Shown here: piece after piece, positions 38,840 to 47,016 of the stretch | Layout: each line of letters opens with the position of its first letter | Numbering within the stretch: the first letter of the stretch is position 1 | Notes under the pieces: model-generated | The model's input: the letters and a program-made list of their open reading frames with translations, nothing else | Databases searched by the model: none | Told to the model about the DNA's origin: nothing | Translations under genes and position numbers: made by a program | Source: Sphingomonadaceae bacterium | GTDB taxonomy: Bacteria; Pseudomonadota; Alphaproteobacteria; Sphingomonadales; Sphingomonadaceae | DNA length: 64,000 bases | Reading direction: 5' to 3' | Assembly (NCBI GenBank): GCA_016000085.1 | Contig: JAECRT010000014.1 | Location: 1-64,000, forward strand

Positions 38840-39853
38840 ATGACCGGCATGAACCGTTTCTGGAAACTGGAAGCCTATCCCGATGGCACCGACTTCGCAT
38901 CGGGCATCAAATTGCGCGAAGAGGCCATACCCGAAATCGGTGAGAACCAATTGCTGGTGCGCAACCTGTGGCTGTCGCTGGACGCGGGCACCCGCATGTG
39001 GCTGACCCCACGAACGGACAGCTATATGGACCCCACGCCGCTGGGCAGCAAGATCATCGGCTTCGTGCTGGGTCAGGTCGTGGAATCGCGCCACGCCGGG
39101 TATAAAGCAGGCGATATCGTCCGCGCCTATGGCCAGTGGGCCGACTATAGCGTCCTCTATCCCGACATGGGCGACATCTGGATTGTCGACGACATCCCCG
39201 ACATGCGTCAGCATTTCGCCGTACTTGGTCCCAATGGCTGGACTGCCTATGTGGGCCTGACCGAATATGGCAAGGTTCGTCCCGGCGAAACCGTGCTTGT
39301 CTCTGCCGCCGCTGGTGCGACCGGGCTGCTGGCGGCGCAATTCGCCAAGGCCATGGGATGCCGTGTCATCGGCATTGCCGGCGGTCCGGAAAAATGCGCG
39401 CTGCTGACCGGCCGCTACGGCCTTGCTGCCGCGATAGACTATAAATCCGAAGATCTGGCCACGCGCCTCACGGCGCTTGCGCCAGGCGGGATCGACTGTT
39501 TCTTCGATTGCGTCGGTGGTGACACGCTGGACACCGCTCTGCCCGCCATGGCGATGAACGGCCGGATCGCAATCTGTGGCCTGATTTCCACCTATGACAG
39601 GGCGGAGCGGGTCGGCCCGCATAATTTCGACCTGATCCTGATGAAGCGGCTGACGGTCGCGGGCTTCTTTTCGCCCGACTTCTATTTCCGCGGAGGTGAA
39701 ATCAACCGCCTGACCGCACCATGGCTGGAATCCGGCATCGTCGATATGGATTTCGACGTCACCAAGGGTCTGGAAGAGACGCTGAACGCCTATGGCAAGC
39801 TGTTTTCGGGTGGTAACACCGGCAAGGTCATGGTGGACCTTACCAGCCTGTAG
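38840..39853 (+). CDS. MDR-type NADP-dependent oxidoreductase
   Basis: MNRFWKLEAYPDGTDFASGIKLREEAIPEIGENQLLVRNLWLSLDAGTRMW...VSAAAGATGLLAAQFAKAMGCRVIGIAGGPEKC. Confidence 0.92.
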   Translation: MTGMNRFWKLEAYPDGTDFASGIKLREEAIPEIGENQLLVRNLWLSLDAGTRMWLTPRTDSYMDPTPLGSKIIGFVLGQVVESRHAGYKAGDIVRAYGQWADYSVLYPDMGDIWIVDDIPDMRQHFAVLGPNGWTAYVGLTEYGKVRPGETVLVSAAAGATGLLAAQFAKAMGCRVIGIAGGPEKCALLTGRYGLAAAIDYKSEDLATRLTALAPGGIDCFFDCVGGDTLDTALPAMAMNGRIAICGLISTYDRAERVGPHNFDLILMKRLTVAGFFSPDFYFRGGEINRLTAPWLESGIVDMDFDVTKGLEETLNAYGKLFSGGNTGKVMVDLTSL

Positions 39854-39870
39854 AGGGTTGCGCGGCGGCT

Positions 39871-40959
39871 TCAGGCCGCCGCCATGGCCTCATATCGCCG
39901 CAATTCCCAGTCACTGTCGCCCAACAGCGACGCCAGCAACATCACGCGCTTGAACGCCTGCCCGACCATCAGTTCCTCGGTCGTGCCGATGCCGCCATGC
40001 AATTGTACCGCATCCTCGCCCAGCGCCATCGCATTTGCACTGATATAGGCTTTTGACCCGGTAATCGCGGCCGCGCGACCTGCATCCTCACGACGCGTCG
40101 CCGCCGCGCGATAGAGCTGCGAACGGCTAAGTTCCAGCCGCGCATAATTGTCCGCCATCCGATGTTGGATCGCCTGGAATGCCCCGATCTGCTGGCCGAA
40201 TTGCCTGCGCGTCTTGATATAATCGAGTGTCGCATCGAACATCATGGTCATCAACCCGACCAGCTCTGCGCAAATCGCCAACCGCGCATCAAGCAATACG
40301 TCGTCCAGTGCCTGCTGCCCGCCCGCCATGCGTTCCGCCGGAACATTGTTCAGCGTCAGGTCGGTCGCGCTGGACCCGTCGGTCATGCGATAGTTGCGCC
40401 GGCCTAGGCCCGGAGCATCGGCCCGCACAAGAAAAAGCCCCATTGCGCCTGTCTCGTCGATCGCCGAGATGACGAAGACATCGGCAAAGCTGCCCCCAAG
40501 CGCCATCTGCTTGGCGCCGTTCAGTACTGCCCCGGTCGCACGGGTCGCTACCCTGTCCTGATTGAAGCGCGCTTCATGCTCGCCACAAGCGAGACTGGCC
40601 ATCGATTCGCCGGTTGCCAGGCGTGGCAGCCAATCGGCCTTCTGCGCATCGGTCCCCGCATTTTCGATGATGCCACCTGCCAGAAGAATGACCGGCAGCA
40701 ACGGTTCGACGGCAACGGCGCGGCCCATAGCCTCCATAACCGTTATCAGTTCAACGCTACCGCCGCCAAAGCCGCCAAATTCCTCGGCAAAGGGAAAGGC
40801 GAGCAAACCCGTCTCAGCCAGCGTTGCCCAGCCTTTTGGACAAAAACCATGCGTTTCGCGGACATAGCTCAGCCGTTTGGCGGGATCGTAGCGCTCGCCC
40901 GCGAATTTTTCGATGAGGTTGCGGAGGAGAGCCTGCTCCTCGTTGAGATCGAAATTCAA
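39871..40959 (-). CDS. Acyl-CoA dehydrogenase (short, ~362 aa class)
   Basis: MNFDLNEEQALLRNLIEKFAGERYD...LDYIKTRRQFGQQIGAFQAIQHRMADNYARLELSRSQLYRAA...QLHGGIGTTEELMVGQAFKRVMLL. Confidence 0.93.
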   Translation of the reverse strand: MNFDLNEEQALLRNLIEKFAGERYDPAKRLSYVRETHGFCPKGWATLAETGLLAFPFAEEFGGFGGGSVELITVMEAMGRAVAVEPLLPVILLAGGIIENAGTDAQKADWLPRLATGESMASLACGEHEARFNQDRVATRATGAVLNGAKQMALGGSFADVFVISAIDETGAMGLFLVRADAPGLGRRNYRMTDGSSATDLTLNNVPAERMAGGQQALDDVLLDARLAICAELVGLMTMMFDATLDYIKTRRQFGQQIGAFQAIQHRMADNYARLELSRSQLYRAAATRREDAGRAAAITGSKAYISANAMALGEDAVQLHGGIGTTEELMVGQAFKRVMLLASLLGDSDWELRRYEAMAAA

Positions 40960-41067
40960 GCTGCCCCCTCACTTCTATATCTATGGTGCATGGATGAAAG
41001 GGTAGTCCGCGCTGGGCTGAAGCCCGCCTGCGTTTTCCGATAGTTTGTGAAAATATGACCGGATGGG

Positions 41068-41085
41068 CCTAGTAGTAGTACTAGG
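41068..41085. promoter_or_regulatory. Candidate lux-box-like operator CCTAGTA-GTAG-TACTAGG
   Basis: 18-bp near-perfect palindrome (7-bp arms) in the divergent promoter of ACAD and LuxR-type regulator. Confidence 0.55.
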
Positions 41086-41132
41086 TTTTGCTCGACTTGA
41101 TCCATAGTGGGTTGCGGCGTAGTCTCCGGCCC

Positions 41133-42023
41133 ATGGAGAGATCAGGCGACATTTCAGCCGTCTGCTCGAACGATGGCGGAACCCCGACAGAGATCGGCAC
41201 CGACATAGGTTCCCGCAGGCATGTTCCCACCGCGATTGCGACGCCGGCAGATATTTTGCCCGCCGCAATGGCCCTGCGCGACATTGCCATGGAAATCGGT
41301 AACTTCCGGGTTGCCGCCTGCGCCAATATCGCGTCGAAAATGCCGATGTGCGACGCGGATGGCAATATCCTTGCCCATACCGTGTTCGGTTGGCCGTCTT
41401 CGAAAGAGCAATGGTGGAAGAAGCCGCTGCTCGCGCTCACGTCGCCCCTGCCATTCGCTTGCCGTTACGAAAGCGATCCGTTCTGGGTCAACGCCGCTGG
41501 CATTCATACCCGCGCCCACAACCCACTTCTGGGCAAGATCGACCTCTCGCATTTCAGCGAACTGGTGAACGCCCGCGCCGTCATCGTCGTGCCGATCCAC
41601 CTGCCCTTCGGCCAGATCGGCGCGGTCAGCTTTTCCCCGCTGGATGACGGCCGTGAAGACTTGTCCCGCGAATTTGATCTTTATGCCGATCAGCTGGAAT
41701 ATCACAGTCGCCGCTTCATCGGCGGCTACTCGCGCGTCACCAGTCAGCGCCCGTGGATTCCCACCAACTGTCGCCTGTCAAAGCGAGAAGTCGAGTGCTT
41801 GCGCTGGGCTGCGGTCGGTAAGACCGATGTCGAGATCGCGATGATTCTGGCACGCAGCTGCGCCACGGTTCGCTTCCATATTCACAATGCCGCAACCAAG
41901 CTGGAAGCGGTGAACCGCAGCCAGACGGTCTTCAAGGCCACGCAGCTTGGCTATCTGGGTAGCGTCGCCACAGTAAGCACGCCCCACAGCCTCGACATGA
42001 TGGGTGCGGTGACGCCGCTTTAG
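41133..42023 (+). CDS. LuxR family regulator (probable LuxR solo)
   Basis: C-terminal LuxR HTH: LSKREVECLRWAAVGKTDVEIAMILARSCATVRFHIHNAATKLEAVNRSQTVFKATQLGYL; N-terminal domain consistent with autoinducer-binding fold. Track start 41088 is a TTG; ATG at 41133 preferred. Confidence 0.85.
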   Translation: MERSGDISAVCSNDGGTPTEIGTDIGSRRHVPTAIATPADILPAAMALRDIAMEIGNFRVAACANIASKMPMCDADGNILAHTVFGWPSSKEQWWKKPLLALTSPLPFACRYESDPFWVNAAGIHTRAHNPLLGKIDLSHFSELVNARAVIVVPIHLPFGQIGAVSFSPLDDGREDLSREFDLYADQLEYHSRRFIGGYSRVTSQRPWIPTNCRLSKREVECLRWAAVGKTDVEIAMILARSCATVRFHIHNAATKLEAVNRSQTVFKATQLGYLGSVATVSTPHSLDMMGAVTPL

Positions 42024-42054
42024 GCGCAGGTCCACCCAAATTAGAGGGAAAAAA

Positions 42055-42086
42055 CCCGCCCGGCATTGTTCGCGGCGGGCTTTTTC
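42055..42086 (+). terminator. Probable Rho-independent terminator after LuxR gene
   Basis: cccgcc...ggcggg followed by ctttttctt. Confidence 0.6.
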
Positions 42087-42194
42087 TTACCCGCCCGCCT
42101 CACCCGTTTTCGATAACCTATGCTTTCTTACAGCAGCTTTTGCGCGTCTGCATTTCCATAGTCGTTACAGACAAACGACAAATGGAGCGGAGCA

Positions 42195-42629
42195 ATCACC
42201 GACCTCGCCAGCCTTGAAAGGGTTCCCGTCGCGGAAGGCATATTCGATGCGACCGCGCAGCCACACTTGATCGGCGGGCGGGATCGCGAAACCGGCCGCA
42301 TCGTCTTTCCCTGCCCCATCGGCGATCCGCGCTTCGATGCCGTCGATCTGCCGTCACGCGGGCATATCTGGTCCTGGACGATCCAGCGTTACCGCCCCAA
42401 AAGCCCTCCCTATATCGGGCCAGAGGCGTTCGAACCTTTCGCTATCGGCTACGTCGAACTGCCCGGTTCAGTCATCGTCGAAACCCCGCTGACCGGCATC
42501 CCGTTCGACGCGATCCGCATCGGCATGGAAATGGAAACCGTGATCATCCCCATCGCCACAGACGCCGCGGGGCGTACCGTCGTCACCTATGCCTTCGCCC
42601 CCGTGGATGAGGATAAAGCCCATGGCTGA
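42195..42629 (+). CDS. OB-fold (DUF35-type) acyl-CoA-binding protein
   Basis: Frame open upstream of track start (TTG 42267): (I)TDLASLERVPVAEGIFDATAQPHLIGGRDRETGRIVFPCP...RGHIWSWTIQRYRPKSPPYIGPEAFEPFAIGYVELPGSVIVETPLTG. Exact start uncertain (no ATG/GTG in extension). Confidence 0.75.
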   Translation: MTDLASLERVPVAEGIFDATAQPHLIGGRDRETGRIVFPCPIGDPRFDAVDLPSRGHIWSWTIQRYRPKSPPYIGPEAFEPFAIGYVELPGSVIVETPLTGIPFDAIRIGMEMETVIIPIATDAAGRTVVTYAFAPVDEDKAHG

Positions 42630-43767
42630 TGTCTTCATCGTCGGCGTCGGCATCCATCCCTTCGGCCGCACCGACGGCCTTTCGGGCCTGCAACAGGGCG
42701 CCTATGCCGCGCGACAGGCCATGGCCGACGCGGGTGTTGAGTGGAAAGACATCCAGTTCGGCTTCGGCGGCTCCGATGCGTCGGGCAATGCTGATACGAT
42801 CGTCAACGAACTGGGCCTGACCGGCTTGCCCTTCATCAACGTCAAAAATGGTTGCGCCACCGGCGGATCGGCCATGATCGGCGCCTGGCAGGGCATTGCA
42901 TCGGGCCAATACGACATCGGCATGGCGCTCGGTTTCGACAAGCATCCGCGCGGCGCTTTCAACGCCATGCCCGCCGAATACAGCCTGCCTGACTGGTATG
43001 GATCGGTCGGCATGATGGTGACGACCCAGTTTTTCGCGATGAAGCTGCAACGCTATATGGAGCATCATGGCATCACCAGCCAGTCGCTGGGCCGCGTGTC
43101 GGAAAAGGCGTTCAACAACGCCGTCCATGCCGACCATGCCTGGCGTCGCGCGCCGGTGGACATCGACACCATCCTGAACAGCCAGATGATCAACGATCCG
43201 CTGACCAAATATATGTTCTGTTCACCCGCGGAGGGCGGCGTCGCCCTGATCCTGGCGAGCGAGAAGAAGGCCCGCGAACTCGGCCGGACCAGCGTGCGCG
43301 TCAAGGCTGCCGCCGTCCGCACCCGACCGCCCGGATCGTTCGAGGTGTTCGCCCCCTGCCTGGACATCGTGCGCGGTGGCGCGCCCACTCTGCTGGCATC
43401 GGCCGCCGCTTATGAAATGGCGGGTGTCGGCCCCGAAGATATCGACGTCGCCCAGCTGCAAGACACGGAGTCCGGCGCGGAGATCATGCACATGGCCGAA
43501 AATGGCTTCTGCGCCGACGGCGCGCAGGAAGAATGGCTGGCCGAAGGCTGGACGCAGGTCGGCGGCAAGCTGCCGGTGAATACCGATGGCGGATGCCTTG
43601 CCTGTGGCGAGCCGATCGGCGCGTCGGGCCTGCGGCAGGTCTATGAAAATGTCGTGCAGTTGCGGGGTCTGGGCGGCGGCCGTCAGGTTCCCGGCGACCC
43701 CAAGACCGCCTACACCCATGTCTATGGCGCGCCCGGCATTTCCGGTGTGACCATCCTCCAGCGCTGA
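42622..43767 (+). CDS. Thiolase-like (SCP-x/lipid-transfer type) protein
   Basis: MADVFIVGVGIHPFGRTDGLSGLQQGAYAARQAMADAGV; NGCATGGSA; GGCLACGEPIGASG instead of GHP. Confidence 0.9.
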   Translation: MADVFIVGVGIHPFGRTDGLSGLQQGAYAARQAMADAGVEWKDIQFGFGGSDASGNADTIVNELGLTGLPFINVKNGCATGGSAMIGAWQGIASGQYDIGMALGFDKHPRGAFNAMPAEYSLPDWYGSVGMMVTTQFFAMKLQRYMEHHGITSQSLGRVSEKAFNNAVHADHAWRRAPVDIDTILNSQMINDPLTKYMFCSPAEGGVALILASEKKARELGRTSVRVKAAAVRTRPPGSFEVFAPCLDIVRGGAPTLLASAAAYEMAGVGPEDIDVAQLQDTESGAEIMHMAENGFCADGAQEEWLAEGWTQVGGKLPVNTDGGCLACGEPIGASGLRQVYENVVQLRGLGGGRQVPGDPKTAYTHVYGAPGISGVTILQR

Positions 43768-43773
43768 CGGCCT

Positions 43774-44982
43774 ATGGACCTTCATTTCACCCCCCAGGAC
43801 GAAGCCTTCCGTGCCGAAGTGCGCGCCTTTCTGGATGAGCAGTTGCCCGACCATCTGCGTGCGGGCATGCGCGCCACCCCGACCGTCTTCGTCGAACCGG
43901 ACATCGGTCGCGAATGGCAGGCGATCCTGCATGCCAAAGGCTGGCTCGCCTACAACTGGCCGGCCGATTGCGGCGGCACCGGCTGGACCATGACCCAGCG
44001 CTACATCTTTGAGAAAGAATGCGCGCTGGCCGACGCGCCCAGCCTGCCGGTGCTCAGTCTCAAGCTGCTCGGCCCGGTGATCTGCCGCTTCGGCACACCG
44101 GAGCAGAAAGCGACCCTGCTGCCGCGCATATTGGATGGCACCGATTATTGGTGCCAGGGGTTTTCGGAACCGGGCGCAGGATCAGACCTTGCCAACCTCA
44201 AAAGCAAGGCGGAGCGCAAAGGCGATCATTATCTGATCAACGGCCGCAAGCTGTGGACCACCCACGCTCAACATGCGACCCATATCTTCTGCCTGCTGCG
44301 CACCGATCCCACCGCCAAGCCGCAGGCGGGCATCAGCTTCATTCTGGTCGATATGAACCAGCCCGGCGTCGAAGTTCGCCCGATCATCGGCCTGGCTGGC
44401 GACCATGAAGTCAACGAGGTCTTTCTCGACGATGTCATCGTCCCGCTCGACAATCTGGTGGGTGAGGAAGAGGGCGGCTGGACGATTGCCAAATTCCTGC
44501 TGGAAAATGAGCGCGGGGGCGCCTGCCATGCGCCCAAACTCCTGTCCGATCTTCAAAAACTGCGCAAGGCTGCCGGTGGTGAGCCAGATGGACTGGGTGG
44601 AAACATGGCCGACGACGGCGCCTTCATGACCGCGATCGGGCGCACCGAACTGGAGGCGCAGGCGCTGGAGATGACCGAACTGCGCATTCTGGCCGAAATG
44701 GCCAAGGGGCTGCCTCCGGGGCCGCAAACGTCGCTGTGCAAGATGGTCGCATCCACCCTGCGCCAGCAGGTCGATGGCCTCGCCTTACGGCTGTACGGCT
44801 ATGCCGGCCTTGCGCTGGAGGAACAACGCCCTCTCTACGGCAATGGCGCGCCTGAGCCGCTGCGCGACAAGGCCGCGCAGGTCGCCTCGCCGCGTTATCT
44901 CAACAGCCGGGCCTGGACAATCTTTGGCGGGACGAACGAGGTCCAGCGCACTATCATCGCCAAAACGGTGCTGGGTCTTTGA
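43774..44982 (+). CDS. Acyl-CoA dehydrogenase (~402 aa class)
   Basis: QGFSEPGAGSDLANLKSKAERKGDHYLINGRKLWTTHAQ...RAWTIFGGTNEVQRTIIAKTVLGL. Confidence 0.95.
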   Translation: MDLHFTPQDEAFRAEVRAFLDEQLPDHLRAGMRATPTVFVEPDIGREWQAILHAKGWLAYNWPADCGGTGWTMTQRYIFEKECALADAPSLPVLSLKLLGPVICRFGTPEQKATLLPRILDGTDYWCQGFSEPGAGSDLANLKSKAERKGDHYLINGRKLWTTHAQHATHIFCLLRTDPTAKPQAGISFILVDMNQPGVEVRPIIGLAGDHEVNEVFLDDVIVPLDNLVGEEEGGWTIAKFLLENERGGACHAPKLLSDLQKLRKAAGGEPDGLGGNMADDGAFMTAIGRTELEAQALEMTELRILAEMAKGLPPGPQTSLCKMVASTLRQQVDGLALRLYGYAGLALEEQRPLYGNGAPEPLRDKAAQVASPRYLNSRAWTIFGGTNEVQRTIIAKTVLGL

Positions 44983-45012
44983 CCTGCGACACTATCATGG
45001 GAGACGGACGAC

Positions 45013-45975
45013 ATGCAGCTTAGCCGCGAAGCCCTGTTACAGGCCTATCGCCAGATGAAGACGATCCGCATGTTTGAGGATCGGCTGCATGACGAGATCG
45101 CGCTCGGCGAAATCGCTGGCTTCACCCACCTCTATGCGGGTCAGGAAGCGTGCGCCGTGGGCGTGTGCGAACATCTCGATGCACAGGATTTCATCATTTC
45201 CACCCATCGGGGCCATGGTCATTGCATCGCCAAGGGCTGCGATGTGGTCGACATGATGAAGGAAATCTACGGCTCCAGCGAAGGCCTGTGCAAGGGCAAG
45301 AGCGGCTCCATGCACATTGCCGACGTGACCAGGGGCATGTTGGGCGCCAACGGCATCGTCGGCGCGGGCGCCCCCATCGCGGTGGGCGCTGGCATCACCG
45401 CCAAGGGCACGGGTAACGTCTCCATCGCCTTTTCGGGTGATGGCGCCTGCAACCAGGGCACGACCTTCGAAGCGATGAACATGGCGGTGGTGCTGAAGCT
45501 GCCCGTCATCTTCGTGTTCGAAAACAACCATTATTCCGAACATACCGGCGAATCCTACGCCGTGGGCGCGGAGAGCATGACCGTGCGTGCCGCCGCCTTC
45601 GGCATGAAGGCGATCAAGGCCAACGGCATCGACTTCTTCTCGGTCTATGAGGGGATGCGCGAGGTGATCGACTATTGCAAGGCAGGCAACGGTCCCGCCT
45701 CCATCGAACTGGATACCGAACGCTTCTTCGGACATTTCGAGGGCGATCCTCAGCGTTATCGCGGCAAGGGCGAACTGGATCGGCTGCGCGAGGAGCGCGA
45801 CTGCCTCAAGGTTTTTCGGACCAAAGTGACCGAAGCCAAACTGCTCGAAGGCGCAGACCTCGACAGGCTGGATGACGAGGTGACGGCCCTGATCGACCGC
45901 GCGGTGGCGGAATCCAAGACCGCGACCCGGCCCACTGCCGACCACGTCCTTGAAGACGTGTACATCAGCTACTGA
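45013..45975 (+). CDS. Thiamine-diphosphate-dependent dehydrogenase E1 alpha (acetoin/pyruvate dehydrogenase type)
   Basis: IRMFEDRLHDEIALGEIAGFTHLYAGQEACAVGVCEHL; FSGDGACNQGTTFEAMNMAVVLKLPVIFVFENNHYSE. Confidence 0.94.
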   Translation: MQLSREALLQAYRQMKTIRMFEDRLHDEIALGEIAGFTHLYAGQEACAVGVCEHLDAQDFIISTHRGHGHCIAKGCDVVDMMKEIYGSSEGLCKGKSGSMHIADVTRGMLGANGIVGAGAPIAVGAGITAKGTGNVSIAFSGDGACNQGTTFEAMNMAVVLKLPVIFVFENNHYSEHTGESYAVGAESMTVRAAAFGMKAIKANGIDFFSVYEGMREVIDYCKAGNGPASIELDTERFFGHFEGDPQRYRGKGELDRLREERDCLKVFRTKVTEAKLLEGADLDRLDDEVTALIDRAVAESKTATRPTADHVLEDVYISY

Positions 45976-45993
45976 CGCGAAAGATCGAATATC

Positions 45994-47010
45994 ATGGCAA
46001 TGAAAATGATCCGCGACGTCATTCGCGACACGATCGATGAGGAAATGGCGCGTGACGACAGCGTCATCATGCTGGGCGAAGATATCGTCGGCGGCATGGG
46101 ATCGCCCGGTGGCCCGGAAGCCATTGGTGGCATCTGGGGGACATCGGGCGGGCTATGGGCCAAATATGGTTCCGACCGGGTGATCGACACCCCGATTTCG
46201 GAAAGCGCCATCATCGGCGCGGCGGCGGGTGCGTCGCTCACCGGCAAACGCGCCATCGCCGAAATCATGTTCGCCGACTTCATCGGCGTCTGCATGGACC
46301 AGATCTGGAATCAGGTCGCCAAGTTCCGCTACATGTTCGGCGGCAAGACCAAATGCCCCATCGTCATCCGCATGCCCTATGGCGCTGGCTACAACGCCGC
46401 GCCCCAGCATAGCCAGTCGATCCACGCGATGGTTACCGCCATGCCGGGGCTAAAGGTCGTGATGCCCTCGACCGCGGCCGATACCAAGGGGCTGCTGGCG
46501 CAGGCGATCCGCGACGACGATCCGGTGATCTTTCTGGAGCATAAAGCGCTTTACGGCGTGAAGGGTGAAGTGCCGGACGGCGACTATCTCATCCCCTTCG
46601 GCCATGCGCGACAGGTGACGCAGGGCGACGATGTCACCATCCTCGCCACCGGCATGATGGTGGGTTTCGCCGAAAAGGCGGCGGCGCAACTGGCGCAGGA
46701 CGGCATCGGTTGCGACCTTCTGGACCTGCGCACCACCAGTCCCCTGGACGAAGAAGCGATCCTCGACAGCGTGGAGCGCACCGGACGCCTGCTGATCGTC
46801 GATGAATCGCCCCCCCGGTGCAGCTTCGCCACCGACCTGTCGGCGCTGGTCGCGCAAAAGGCCTTCTCCAGCCTGCGCGCCCCGATCGAGATGATTACCG
46901 GCCCGCACAGCCCGGTGCCGTTCGCCCGCGAACTTGAAACCGCCTACCTCCCTTCGCCCGAGAAAATCGTGGCGGCGGCGGTCAAGGCCATGTCCTACCG
47001 CAGGGGTTAA
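45994..47010 (+). CDS. E1 beta subunit (acetoin/pyruvate dehydrogenase type)
   Basis: IRDVIRDTIDEEMARDDSVIMLGEDIVGGMGS...DTPISESAIIGAAAGASLTGKRAIAEIMFADF; VDESPPRCSFATDLSALV. Confidence 0.94.
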   Translation: MAMKMIRDVIRDTIDEEMARDDSVIMLGEDIVGGMGSPGGPEAIGGIWGTSGGLWAKYGSDRVIDTPISESAIIGAAAGASLTGKRAIAEIMFADFIGVCMDQIWNQVAKFRYMFGGKTKCPIVIRMPYGAGYNAAPQHSQSIHAMVTAMPGLKVVMPSTAADTKGLLAQAIRDDDPVIFLEHKALYGVKGEVPDGDYLIPFGHARQVTQGDDVTILATGMMVGFAEKAAAQLAQDGIGCDLLDLRTTSPLDEEAILDSVERTGRLLIVDESPPRCSFATDLSALVAQKAFSSLRAPIEMITGPHSPVPFARELETAYLPSPEKIVAAAVKAMSYRRG

Positions 47011-47016
47011 ACGATA

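Noticed and set aside
39862-39880. GC-rich hairpin at the end of the MDR/ACAD convergent genes
   Set aside because: Overlaps the coding end of the ACAD (Ala-rich tail), no T tract; likely composition effect.
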